A stretch of 64,000 nucleotides of DNA from Powellomyces hirtus (GCA_025526995.1 JAHLKG010000001.1:1612001-1676000), one strand, 5' to 3'; shown: positions 19,878-31,309, numbered from the stretch's first letter. Numbers and translations are program-made. Notes: generated by a model not told the origin, from the letters alone.

Positions 19878-20735
19878 CTGTTGCGCGGGTACCAGACGGC
19901 CAAACACCCTATCGTCTGGATCCTCGACAGCAACGTCCTGGTCCCGCCGGGCTGCATGACCCGGTCGGTGCGCGCTCTGCTGTCTCCAAAAACCGGTCTG
20001 GTCCACCACCTGCCCTGTGGGGTGCGACCGTTGACGCCCGGTTCCCGAGTCGAGCAAACGTTCCTCAACACGCACACGCAAAGATGTACGTCACGATCAA
20101 CGCGCTGGCGGTCGCCTCCTGCCTCGTCGGAAAGTCCGACATGTTCCGAAAGGAGAGCCTGGGCGGCTTGGAGGCGTTTGGAAAGTACCTGAGCGAGGAC
20201 AACACGATCGGGGACGCGATCTGGGCGAAAGGGCTCCGACACTTCATGACCAACGACCTGGCGTACCAGACCCTGGGCTCACTCACGGTGCTCGACTATC
20301 TGAAGCGCAGTGCCCGCTGGATCCGCATCTGGAAGTACACCGTCACGGCGGCCACGCTGACCGAGCCGTTCACAGAGTCGATCCTCAACGGCGTCCTCGC
20401 CGCATGGGGCTTCAGCCAACTCCTCGAAGTCCCCGCTCTCACATTTCTCCCCTTCCACTTTGCGGTGTGGCTGGCCAGCGACTGGACCATCGCGTCGACG
20501 CTAGACCAGGGCACCAAGGACCGCAGCCTGCTGGCGTTCTTGGCGGCTTGGGGTCTACGAGAGGCCTGTGCGCTGCCGCTGTGGCTCTTTGCGATGGGGG
20601 GAACCCTATCCTTTATTATATGTTCATTATGCCGCGCAAACCAACGTCCGCCTTTCAGATTGGACCACGTTTGTCTACGCGCTCAGATGGCGTTGTCCAG
20701 GCATCTTTTGTCTTGGCATGATGAAGCAGCTTAAA
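19878..20735 (+). pseudogene. Ceramide glucosyltransferase (GT21) remnant, frameshifted
   Basis: GT21 makes glucosylceramide in the Golgi. Readable blocks are YQTAKHPIVWILDSNVLVPP (about 19887-19946, with the DSN in place of the usual D-S-D/G metal-binding motif) and TGLVHHLPCG in one frame. A second frame from about 20084 carries VASCLVGKSDMFRKESLGGL, KYLSEDNTIGDAIW and the signature-like FTESILNGVLAAWGF, then hydrophobic C-terminal helices to about 20600. The frame changes at least once between 20040 and 20090 and again near 20600. The N-terminal transmembrane helix and start were not found. The conserved (Q/R)XXRW motif appears degenerate as KRSARWIRIWK. Like its neighbours in this block it is decayed or affected by assembly errors. 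Confidence 0.75.
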
Positions 20736-20945
20736 CTCCCCCACGCTGCGCGTGGTTTACCAGTTCTTGAAAACGCAGTCCAGACGCTCACCGCAGTGGA
20801 GGTGGGTCGGAGCAAGAGTCGAGAGCTGACGAGACACAGCGTGAGCAAGCGTCGGGAGCTGACTAAATGATCTTTCACGTTGTCTGATTTAGACCACTTT
20901 GGCAAAGCTCTCCACTTTGGTCGAGGATATTGCTGTTTCCAAAGC

Positions 20946-21100
20946 ATGCGTGAACACGAGGGAGCGACGAAAAACGCAGGACCGCGTGCATGGTAAGAGT
21001 TAGGGTTAGGGTCAAAATTACATCAGAATACCATCAGGCTTTGAAGTCCAAGTCTCAGAGTTTAAAATGCGTGAACACGAGGGAGCGACGAAAAACGCAG
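20946..21100. repeat. 34-bp perfect direct repeat flanking a segment with two TTAGGG units
   Basis: Identical 34-bp copies occupy 20946-20979 and 21067-21100 (ATGCGTGAACACGAGGGAGC and onward). The 87-bp segment between them contains TTAGGGTTAGGG at 21000-21011, the telomere repeat of most filamentous and zoosporic fungi. The arrangement resembles an insertion with a long target duplication, or break repair. Confidence 0.9.
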
Positions 21101-21965
21101 AACCTCGACTTCCCCTACGCACATCCTCCGCTGGCGGGCTGCCTTGCGAGAAAGCGAAGGAAGCTCGCAGACCCGGAGGATGAGTAAGTGGACGGATGTG
21201 TTGCGGCTGGCCTTTATTGAGACATGACGAGACAAGGACTTCTATTGGTGCACGATTGAAATATGGCGCATGAGTACAATGCTGTTAAGAGTATACAGAC
21301 GTGTAGACGATTACGTGTGTGTGCAGCTATGTGCTTGTGGAGTCTGAATGGCGTATTGGTGGTCTATTGCGCTATTTAGAGCATCAGACGTGTAGACGAT
21401 CATGAATCGCTCCAGCTTCCACATTATCGAAGCGACTTGCACTAATTCGTCAATTGACCGGGCGAACCGTCTGGCTCGCCGCGCGCGTGACTCGACAGTC
21501 CAGCCGTCTGTTACAAGTCTTGCTGTAATGGGTTGGACAACTACCGGGCGGGCGAGTCATCTGATGCGCGCGTAACTCAACGGTCTCATACAAGAAAGTG
21601 TGCATGCTGTAATGGCAGCATGCACACTTCAGTGCGCAAGCGACCGCCTCTTGCCCGCAGTTCTCTCCTTCCTTCTACTGCCAGAAACGCCGCCACAGTC
21701 AAACGCCGCTGTCTCCCAACCAGCGCCGGCTTCCGCGGGTGACCGCTCGAGACGAACGCTGCAGGATACCGTATTGACCAGACCGATGCGTCCTATATTA
21801 GCGCTCTGTGTTCGTGCCTGCATGGCAAGTAGATCATCGGCGACTGCGGCGGCGAGGCAAGCTACAGCGGTGACAGATCAATTGAATACGCCCGTCGATT
21901 GGTCCAATCCTGCTCCGACTCGATGGCAACAAAAAGGAAGTATCCCGCGCCTGCACCGTAAATGA
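21101..21965. other. Spacer with short diverged repeats
   Basis: No supported gene. Short near-repeats are visible: CAGACGTGTAGACGAT at about 21297 and 21385, and two related blocks GCGCGCGT(G/A)ACTC(G/A)AC near 21480 and 21567. A 14-bp hairpin within it is annotated separately. Confidence 0.5.
21596..21629. repeat. Perfect 14-bp inverted repeat (hairpin), 6-nt loop
   Basis: Left arm 21596-21609 (AAGTGTGCATGCTG), loop TAATGG, right arm 21616-21629, an exact reverse complement. It has no U-tract and no gene end next to it, so it is not an obvious terminator. Confidence 0.9.
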
Positions 21966-23167
21966 TCAGCGAGACGTCTTGGTGCGGATGAGGATCGTCA
22001 ACTTGCTCCACCATCTTGGCGCGGAGGCTTCCGCTGGTATGTCGAGATTCCGAGGCGGCGAGACTGGCGCAGTCGCCGGTGGCGAGATCGGTCTCAATTT
22101 CATTGAAATCTCGCCATCCTCAAGCGATTCGTCCGACTCCGACTCACTCTCGATCACAAACACCTATGTAGAGAGAATGAGTCGTGACTCTGCTCGTACA
22201 TACAATCAAGACATACCTCTGTGGGCACGCTCTTTCCACGAACTGAGGGCATCGTGGCACGTGCTTTTCCTGATGGGCCCACCGTCGCATGGCTATTCTG
22301 AAAATGTTGGTTCCGCGGGTGGGCGGCTGAAAGACGTGATGAGTCTGCTAGTGAGTGATGCACAACGGAGGGAGGCGATCGGTCTGCAGATTCCTGAGAA
22401 ACGGTAAGTGGAGGCGACACAGGTGCAGCCGGAGCCAGCAGATTCGTGAAATCGGGGCGTTGAGTTTTACAGTCGGACTCCTAGCCATGAGCGTCGCGAG
22501 CTGGTCTCATGATTACGCGTGTAGGGGAACTGGCTTGCTTCCTCTTGCTGTGGTTTGGACGATCTCTGCCCGTGTCCAGCGACGAGAAGATTTGTTGAAG
22601 CTCTCCCGAAATAGGGGCCATACCGGCTGGTCTGTCGAGGCTCGCGGGAACAGCATTCTTGGAGAGATTGGGACGGTCAACCTCCGATTCAGATTCGGAT
22701 GACGAGTCAACGATATAGATCCCATCATGTGTTGTTCGAAGAGGGCGTTGAGGCCGCAGGCGAGGAGTGAGCCTAGCCTTCATATTGCGTGCGGGCGTCA
22801 TTCTTCCATACGGCTCGACAGGTATGTGCGCTGGGGTCGGTCGGTATCGACTCAGCAAAGGCGGTTTCACCAACGAGCGGGGGTGGATAAAGTTATCCGG
22901 TTTGAATGAGTAGCGCCGCGAGAAGCCTAAAATCGTGTGGGCTACCTCTTGGGGGCTGAGCGCTTGTGGGCGCGAGGGCTCGTAAGACATGTCGGTTGTG
23001 AGATCGACAAAGCCGTCAACCAACAGGCTGCGGCGGTTGACGATCGTTACTCGCGACGGCTCGGGAACGGCAACATATGATCTGCCGGGTTGTCGTAAAA
23101 GTTCAAGATCCAAGGGAACGTTGGAGGTCTCAGAGTCGCCGCACGCTGGGCTCCAGCGTTTCGCCAT
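21966..23167 (-). CDS. Hypothetical low-complexity protein
   Basis: Three minus-strand exons (22517-23167, 22217-22393, 21966-22163) join at phase 0 through textbook splice sites (GTAATC...TTTCTCAG and GTATGT...CTACATAG), giving at least 341 residues. The product is rich in Ser, Pro, Arg and acidic clusters (VDSSSESESEVDRPN; VIESESESDESLEDGEI), typical of a disordered nuclear protein. I do not recognise a family. The start is uncertain: an upstream exon in 23266-23535 could splice in (candidate donor GTCAGC near 23290, acceptor TTGCAG at about 23201), and no ATG precedes that segment. The clean introns argue that it is an intact gene, unlike those immediately to its left. Confidence 0.45.
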
Positions 23168-24417
23168 CTCGCAGGTGTATGAGGTGACCCCTGCAAGTAT
23201 GTCAGCGGAGGGACATACCGGCTGTCGCTTTGCGGAGGTCTTTAAGAGGCCCGACTGGCGGCCCTTTATAACCGCGGCCGCTGACGATAACTCATTGACA
23301 AGGCTAGCCCAGTTGCCGATGCATGCATTCGGCTCGGCTCGGCACGGGTGGGATCAAAAAAGGGTGGCGGCTGAACTAGCGGTCGGTATTCGCGCGAGGA
23401 GCTTCTGCCAGCGGTCAAGCTGACTTGCGAGCCCCCAGACACGTGGGCGTAGAAATCCAGGAGATTCTGAAAGAGCGGGCTAGTTGCTTTCGCTGGACCC
23501 TCGCTAAACACAGTTGCGCCTGGCTTACACCGCAAAGCCGCTAGCCGGACGATGGTATACTGTACATGTTGAGCGAGAGCTTGATCAATATGATAGGCAT
23601 CTTTATACGCGGTCGGGTGCGATATGTAGACGCGACGCGAATCTTACATATCGCCTACATATCGCACCCGACCGCGTATAGAGATCGTCGAAGTGCGTGG
23701 TGAGCTCAAGGGAATCAGCCACGTTGCAGCGCACCAGCTTTTTACGACCGACTGATCAAAGGTGGCACGAGCGAGGGGACTCTCCTGGTTTTGCGAGGAG
23801 CACCGCTGCGCTTATAAAAGATCTCCAAGTCGAGCGCGCTTGATCGTAGGCGTGTGCCTATCGTGCGAGCATCGTGTACACTTGAATCCCAGCCAAGGGA
23901 TGCGGCTGAAGATGTGAGAAGCTCATATCCCTAGATATAGGATTTGCGACTGCGCTTTGAGGCTTCTGGTGAATGGACAACCGCATTATCCTCGGTGTGC
24001 TATATCAAGATTCATCACCACACAAAGAAAGTGGACTGGAGGAGATTGGGTGGTAGCCCATTTTCACGCCTGGGAACTCAGAATGCCTTGTTCGAACCGC
24101 AGACTGACCATGATGGATTCATGACTCTATGAATGAGGTTTGAGTGGACGGTACTTGCGGCGTTCATGACAATTCAGTCGCCTGCTCCTTGCATCAGTTG
24201 CTCTTTGTGAATGGTTGCCGAAGCGTCAGCGCGATATGAAAACGTAAACCGTCAAATGTAGGGCATAAAACTAAAGTGCACCTGTTTTCGGATTAAATAT
24301 GCGTTGTGACAGTAGGACAATCGTTTGATCCGAGAAAGTAGCTCTCGATAGATGTGCTTTTTGTTGAAAAGCACATAGTATTATACATCAATATGTCGAC
24401 ATGTCCATGAAATTCCT
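23168..24417. other. Gene-poor spacer
   Basis: Apart from a possible upstream exon of the low-complexity gene (23266-23535) and the 26-bp inverted repeat, no gene, RNA or mobile element was recognised. AT content rises toward 24.3 kb. Confidence 0.5.
23604..23680. repeat. Perfect 26-bp inverted repeat with 25-bp spacer
   Basis: Left arm 23604-23629 and right arm 23655-23680 are exact reverse complements (outer end TATACGCGGTCGGGTGCGAT). The spacer (23630-23654) itself contains CATATCGC, an echo of the arm. No flanking target-site duplication was seen. It could be a foldback element remnant or a structured RNA/DNA hairpin. Confidence 0.95.
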
Positions 24418-25483
24418 TCACAACACAACTTCTGGTTCCCCACCAAACTCCTCCCCTGGCGGCGCTTCCTGGCCGCTAAACCCCGCTGGTGGTTCACCCC
24501 CCGCGGCACCCAAATTGTGATTTCTTCGCATGTCTGACCGGATATGCAGTTTTATTCCCTGTCGGGCGAGGCACTTGGCCAGCTGCGAAGATTCTGAAAA
24601 AAAAATGTCAGCTGGCTCGTAGGGCTTGGACATTCTCTGCGTATATTGACTCACCAGTCATTCCCGGAAATGTCTTGGGTGGGTATACTGAGATGACATC
24701 GGAAATGGCAAATGCCATTGCATGGGAAGCATCCTGGCTTATGTCGTAGAGGGAAAATTTGAGAAGATATTGTCCTGACGTGCGAATCGACAAATCGGGG
24801 AACTGCGCCGGGAAATCAAAATCGGTGACCTTAGATGAATGTGGGCATAATGAGCAAGCTACCGTACCGTGAAGAATAAAGATTTTGACCCATCAACATC
24901 TGTGAGAACATGGCACGGGCTAACAAGACTCCCGACTAGAACGGACACGTATCCCGTCGGAGGCACGGGATCGGAAAGGACGTGCGATTCGTTTTGGAAC
25001 AAAGACTCTGAACGGCGTGCAACGGCGGCTGATCCCGGGTTCAGTACGACTCCTCGCTCTTCCGTCCCATCAGCTGACCATAGCGAAGCGTGGCACACCA
25101 GTGAGGTAGCTTGCTTGTAGCTAAACGATCAAAAATTGTACATGACATGAGCGACGGATTTTGATCAGCACATTCTGCTCATCACGACAGAAAAAACTGG
25201 ATATGGGCCTGCTGATATCGAACCGAACGTACTCTAAGACGACCTGACTGGCTTCTGTTCGTATCAGTTGGAGTATAGGTGCTGGGTCCACTGGTCGGTA
25301 GTCCTTTGTTCCAAAGCCACACATGCGAGCCCGATTGGGCTGCTGACGGATGATCAATTGATTCGTTCTTGTAACAAAGGAAGCAACACAAAAGAGAGAA
25401 ACACGTCAGGGTGTGAATGCAGTTAGAGGGACAGAAATAGGGCATGGCAGGCGGTACACAATTCCCACGCGTCCAATCTCCAT
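24418..25483 (-). CDS. Velvet-domain transcription factor
   Basis: Fungal velvet factor (VeA/VelB/VosA group), which couples development and secondary metabolism through an NF-kB-like DNA-binding fold. Supported exons are 25233-25367, 24868-25120, 24655-24829 and 24418-24593, with consistent phases. A 26-nt first exon at 25458-25483 (ATG GAG ATT...) is the best candidate start and gives 254 residues. Family blocks are IIRQQPNRARMCGFGTKDYR, PVDPAPILQL, LVCHASLWSADG, VLVGSLVSP, FPDLSIRTSGQYLLKFSLYD, VYPPKTFPGMTESSQLAKCL and ARQGIKLHIR. The domain fills the whole chain; only a Gly/Pro-rich tail of about 30 residues follows, so it is a short single-domain member. Which subfamily cannot be decided. 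Confidence 0.88.
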
Positions 25484-26800
25484 GCTCCTCGGGGTGATTG
25501 AAGAAAAATAATATTTGCAGAGTCAATGGAGCTTCATGCTCTTCCTGCCATGCCCGACATGATATACGCAAACGGAGAAGCGGCTTACTGGGCGGTTCCT
25601 GTACCCTCCGACTGGTGATGGACAGGTTGGGCATCGGCGGACCCAAAGTCTGCTGTGGATACGGCCGGCGACGGCTGCATGGGTATGCCAGACGGAGAGC
25701 GACTTCCGTGAAGGCCAAAACGGAGCGGATGTCGAAAGACAAGATTGCGGCAATCAGGGGCCCGTGCCTACAGGCAGGTATTCGTGTGTTTATTTGTGTG
25801 TGTGTGTGTATGAATGCGAGCAAGCGAGTGTGGGCGGGCAGTAGGCAAGCAAGCAAAGAATCAAGGCCTGTCTGTGCGGGGGGGTACCGTAGTAAAGACG
25901 GGCACTGCCCGTCGCGCCCACGCCGTACCCATGCTGTGTGACAATGTGGGAAGCAAACTACCAAATGCCACGCTTAAACTTGCCTAACCCGGGGTTCCGT
26001 ATCCAATGGGCCCTTTGGGTCCGCCGGCCCTCTTATTACTTTTGTAAATTCATGGTTCCTCGTTGGTCCGGTATCCAGCGTTGAAAGCTCACCCAATTCC
26101 AGCAATCATGATGTTTGGCTTTTTGACTACCGTTGTCTCAGATCTCCGCCGGAGCGTGTCCAGGCGGCTGGCCTCCTCTCACCCATACTTTGCATTGAAA
26201 CCAGTCCAGTGGCACTTGGGTTGAGGGTAAATAAAATTGAGCTTACATGCGCCATACACGGAGAAACGCTCCGATGTCCACGACGATGCGAGAGTGCGAT
26301 TTCCATAACCGCTCTGCGCCCAACCTTTTCCCCACATCGTCACTGCTTTGTATCAGTTCACCAGATACATGTGTCCCTCGTTGCGCCAGCGCGCCAGCGG
26401 AAACATGTGCCATGATTTATTGAAGAGGGATCAGGTCAATGAAAACCTTGCTTGTAAACCCACGAGCAAATCCAGTACAATGGACACACAAGCAAAAAAA
26501 AAGAATCTCCCCTCATTATCCCCTCATTGGAAGGTACATACAGTAACTGCGATCTTGACATGATGACTGCATCTGGGAGGTATACTCAGTGGAGGCACAA
26601 AGAGACGGTGGTATCAAATAGGTTTAAATGAGACAGGTTCCAGTGCGTGTCAGCATTTGACACCACCCAAATAAAGGTCAAGCCTTACGACTGCGCTTCT
26701 GCGTTTGACATTTACATCCAATCCGAATGTCGGCCATCAGATACTCGCTGCGATCTTGACATCAAATTTTCGAGGAGACTCTTTGCTGACGATAAAAGAC
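25484..26800. other. Long spacer between velvet and DHX16 genes
   Basis: The velvet and helicase genes diverge across 1.3 kb. The overlapping frames at 25498-25964 (one on each strand) have no recognisable domain, and part of them may be velvet leader. A TG-rich run (GTGTGTTTATTTGTGTGTGTGTGTGT) lies near 25784-25810. The helicase frame is open upstream to 26705 but the family start is at 26801. Confidence 0.45.
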
Positions 26801-29800
26801 ATGAGCGACCCACTGCTTAGAACGTGGGTGTCGGACAATGTTATGAAGTTACTGGGCATGTCCGAACGCACTGTCGTCGACTATGTAATAGCAGCAGCGA
26901 AATCAGCAAAGTCGCAAACCGCTCTTCGCAGAGCTTTGGAAGCCGCAGATCTACCTCCCACGTCAGATACGCAGCAGTTTGTCGTTGATCTATACAACCG
27001 CGTCGAACGACCAGCTGTGGTTCCCAAAAAGTTACCACGAAAGACCGACGAGCGCGAAACGGTGAAGTTGCTGCAACGGAATCAGCAGTTCGGGTTGCTG
27101 TTAGAAGACGATGATGACCGAGGCAATGCGATTGAAACAGACTTGTCCGCTGAACGATCTGGGTCAAAGCGAGACAAAAAGCAACGGAAACTTCGGAAAA
27201 GAGACGAGGCTGAGAGCGCCAGAGCGTGGCAACATGAAGAAGGGGAGGACGACGGCCCACCATCGAAACGGTCACGAACCAAGCCGCCACAAGATGAGGA
27301 ATCCGGAGATGATGATTACACGAAAGACGAGAACGCGCGAGATCAGGATCTGAAGGAGCGCGATGAATTTGCGGCACGCCTGCGAGAAAAGGACAAGGAA
27401 AAGACAAAAAAGCTGATTGAAGATCGCTCGTCTAAAGACGAAGCGGAAGCACGGAAGCGACGGTCAATTGCTGACGATAAAAATGCTCGGATCGAAGTGA
27501 TGCCTGATATTCGGGAGCGATCAAGACAAGAATATCTGAAAAAGCGTGAGGAGCAGCGCTTACAGCTCCTGCAGAAACGGATTGAGGACGAGGAGTTTTT
27601 GTTCAAGGGAGAGAAGCTCAGCAAACGGGAACGCCGCGAACATGAATTGAACAAGCAGGTGCTAGAAGTCACTCGTGAACGACTGCGCCTCAGCGATAAA
27701 GTTGAAGGTTACCAAATGCCTGATGACTACATCACGGAGAAGGGAAAGCTTGATAAGAAAAAACAAGAGTCGGTCCTCTATGCTCGTTACGAAGAAGGCG
27801 AAGACATCAATAGTTTCGTCACGGAGCAGGAGCAATGGGAGCAAAATCAGATTATTAAATCTTTAGCAAGCACAGGTGCTAAACCCAAAGCCGGAAAGGA
27901 GGACTTCGAGTATGTTTTCGATGAAGAGCAACGCATCGACTTCATATTGGAAGCTGCAGCTGAGAAGGAGGAGATACTGAAAATGACAGACTCTGAACCA
28001 AAGATGACCGATGCGGAGAGAAAAGCGCTGTCCATGAAACAAGTCAGGGAGTCTCTACCGGTATTTGGATACCGGGAAGAACTTTTGGCAGCCGTGGAAC
28101 AGTTTCAGGTCTTGATCATTGTTGGAGAAACTGGATCTGGAAAGACCACACAAATTCCGCAATATCTGCACGAAGCCGGCTACACAAAGAACGGGCAAAA
28201 GATTGGATGCACTCAACCGCGGCGTGTTGCTGCGATGAGTGTAGCCGCTCGCGTTGCCGATGAGATGGGGACGAAACTTAGTCATGAAGTTGGATATTCC
28301 ATCCGTTTCGAAGACTGTACTTCTGACAAGACCATTCTCAAGTACATGACTGACGGAATGCTCCTTCGCGAATTCTTGACGGAGCCAGATCTCGCCAGCT
28401 ATTCTTGCCTCATCATTGACGAGGCTCACGAGCGAACGTTGCATACGGATATTCTCTTTGGACTTGTCAAAGACATCTCGAGGTTCCGGCCTGACCTGAA
28501 ACTTCTAATTTCAAGCGCAACTATGGATGCAGAAAAGTTCTCGGCATACTTTGACGACGCGCCCATTTTCAATATTCCGGGGCGACGTTTCCCAGTCGAG
28601 ACGTACCATACCGCTGCGCCTGAAGCAAACTATTTGGCAGCAGCCATCACGACTATTATGACAATCCATATCACGCAACCACCAGGCGATGTCCTCCTCT
28701 TCTTAACAGGACAGGAAGAGATTGAGCAAGCGGAGGAGGGCCTAAAGGCAATCTGCAGACAACTCGGTAGCAAAATCGGTGAAGTCATTATTGTCCCATG
28801 TTATGCCAATCTCCCTTCAGATCTGCAAGCCAAGATCTTTGAGCCGACACCGCCTGGAGCTAGGAAGGTCGTTCTTGCTACAAACATTGCCGAAACATCC
28901 ATCACGATCGACGGTGTCGTATATGTTATCGATCCAGGGTTCGAGAAGCAAAACAATTACAATCCTCGTACCGGTATGGAGAGTCTGGTCGTTGTCCCAT
29001 GTTCCCGAGCCTCCGCAAATCAGCGGAAAGGTCGTGCTGGTCGAGTGGGCCCTGGAAAATGCTTCCGCTTGTACACAGCATGGGCGTATCAAAACGAGCT
29101 TGAGGAGAACACCATTCCGGAAATTCAGCGCACAAATATGGGAAACACCGTTCTACTTCTAAAATCTCTCGGAATCAACGATCTCATGAACTTTGACTTT
29201 TTGGACGCACCGCCTGCGGAAACGCTCATTCGCGCCCTCGAGCAGCTTTACGCACTGGGTGCGCTCAACGATCGCGGCGAATTGACCAAACTTGGTCGAC
29301 GAATGGCCGAATTTCCTCTCGATCCCATGCTTTCAAAGACGGTCATCGCGGCTGAGAAGTACGGGTGCACCGACGAAATCGTATCAATCATTGCTATGCT
29401 GAGCGTCGGCAACTCCATCTTCTATCGTCCGAAAAATGAGCACGTACACGCGGATCAAGCTCGAAAGAACTTCTTCAGGCCAGGCGGTGACCATCTGACA
29501 CTTCTTGCAGTCTGGAATACCTGGGTGGAAACAAACTACGCTATCACATGGTGTTACGAAAACTACATACAGCACCGCTCCATGAAACGGGCACGAGATC
29601 TAAGAGATCAGCTGATTGGACTCATGGAGCGCACCGAAGTCCCATTGCTCACGAATCCTGATGCTGGAAATACAGTGCCGATTCGGAAAGCACTTACAGC
29701 TGGTTTCTTCTACAACACAGCTCGTCTGCAGAAGAGTGGAGACAGCTACCGGACCATCAAGCACAACCAGACTGTCACGATACATCCTAGTAGTTCGCTT

Positions 29801-30078
29801 TTCCAGGAGAACCCGAAATGGGTACTGTACTTCGAACTGGTCATGACCAGTAAGGAGTATATGCGGCAGGTCATCGAGATCCAGAGCGAGTGGCTGTTGG
29901 AAGGTAAGAAACTGAATCACACTCTGCTGTCTTCCGTTCCGTCTCGTCCTGATCATTTTGCGTATTGCTTCCTCTTTTCTCAGTCGCGTCCCATTACTAC
30001 AAAAGCAAAGACCTAGAGGACGACTCGTCGCGCAAGATGCCGAAAAAACACGGCAAAGCGCCCGAGAGCGGTCGTTGA
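26801..30078 (+). CDS. PRP2: DEAH-box pre-mRNA splicing helicase DHX16/Prp2
   Basis: Spliceosomal RNA-dependent ATPase that remodels the activated complex before the first step. Exon 1 is 26801-29903 and exon 2 is 29984-30078, giving 1065 residues. The start at Met 26801 was chosen because LRTWVSDNVMKLLGMSERTV matches the DHX16 N-terminal PWI-like region; an ATG-like open frame reaches 26705. A charged Lys/Glu/Arg-rich segment (about 95-400) precedes the motor. Motor motifs: GETGSGKT at 442-449, DEAH at 540-543, SAT at 572-574, then LATNIAETSITIDGVVYVID and QRKGRAGRVGPGKCFRLYT. Winged helix, ratchet and OB regions follow, ending YYKSKDLED. Prp2/DHX16 is favoured over Prp16, Prp22 and Prp43 by the N-terminus and length. 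Confidence 0.93.
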
Positions 30079-30297
30079 AGGCTTGCCCTCGATGCTAAAT
30101 ACTTGATCGCGAACGCAATGGCCTCCTTCTCTCAATCGTCAACCACCTGATACCCTCATTTACCCCTATCCTGCTTCAGGAGCACCTCTGTACAATCTTC
30201 TCTTTCTTCATGTATTTATCCTTAAATTCACATTTTTTGAAAGTCACTCTACATCTCGACAGATATTGCTCGCTGTTGGCATGAATGCAGGTCAACG

Positions 30298-31045
30298 TTA
30301 TTCTGATCTAACATGGTGATATCGCGGCAGGACCTGAACAACAAGCATTAGCGACAAAACTTGGTGGCAGCACTTGACCTGGTTTGCTGACCTCTCGTAA
30401 ATACTCCAAATGTCTGATGTGAAGGTTGGCCTGCAAACGATTTGACTTTGTTTGCCCGCGCTGGGTATGCTCCGCTCCAAACAGCACAGAGTCGCTTTCC
30501 ATCACTTGATTGGGATGCGTACTGCACTTGGTGCCCACTACAACGTTGTCCCCCAAAACGGTCCCGTCCTGCACCCTCGCTGAGATGAATGCATGGATGA
30601 ATATCCTCCCCGCGGCAAAAATTGATGAATGCTGGCTCCCTACCTCCGACTTCAATTGTACATCCATTGCCCATCTTGCCACCTTCAAATACTGACAAGC
30701 AGGGCTTAGCGACAACGGTGTCAAAATTGCGACGTCCAATGCTAGCACTCACAAGAGCCCACTTGAAAGACATTGTCGTCTCCCACCACCAACGGCTTGG
30801 ACCCTCTAACATCACTCCGCATAAGAACATGAATTTTCTGATGATATTGAAATGACTGCAAAGTCATACTTGTTCACAACTCGGACATTCTCTTCAAAAA
30901 CGTTCCCGTTTCCGATCACTATGGGCCCACCGCCCTCACAAATGATAGTACATTTTGGATGGATGATGTTGCCCTTGCCTAAGGTTATATTGCCCTCGAG
31001 GATGCTCTCGTCGCAAATGACGTTGGCATCTGTGCTTTGGGACAT
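30298..31045 (-). CDS. DCTN6: Dynactin subunit 6 (p27)
   Basis: Left-handed beta-helix subunit of the dynactin pointed-end complex, which links dynein to membrane cargo. Exons are 30870-31045, 30753-30805, 30644-30691, 30392-30579 and 30298-30333, giving 166 residues with matching phases. Hexapeptide repeats are clear: VICDESILEGNITLGKGNII, HPKCTIICEGGGPIVIGNGN, VFEENVRVVNK, PLVVGDDNVFQVGS, KMGNGCTIEVGARVQDGTVL and GDNVVVGTKCS. The C-terminal helix with HLEYLREVLPRYHH matches the DCTN6 tail, which separates it from DCTN5 and from bacterial acetyltransferases. Confidence 0.9.
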
Positions 31046-31309
31046 TCTGTTGCGCTCGGAGGTTGAGATCACGAACACGTCGCGATCTGTGATCTCTTTG
31101 TAAAACTACTGTGCAGTAAATGGTGTTCGCTCGCATTTCGAGCCATCACCGTGGGAAACGTTAAAAGACATACGGAAGGACAAATCCATAATGCAACCGT
31201 TGTTCTCATTTGTCAGTGAAAAAACGCTAATTTTAAAATTCCAGGCTGGCAATCACAGAAATTCTCTCGTATGTACAATATCTCATCAAACTATATACAA
31301 TCTGCTCCG

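Noticed and set aside
21979..22407. Plus-strand frame of 142 codons
   Set aside because: Overlaps the minus-strand spliced gene, whose two introns have canonical sites and matching phases.
25498..25964. Overlapping long frames on both strands beside the velvet gene
   Set aside because: No domain, no codon-like pattern; the minus one is joined to velvet sequence only by chance openness.
26705..26800. Upstream start for the DHX16 gene
   Set aside because: The extra 32 residues do not resemble the family and the usual N-terminal block begins at Met 26801.
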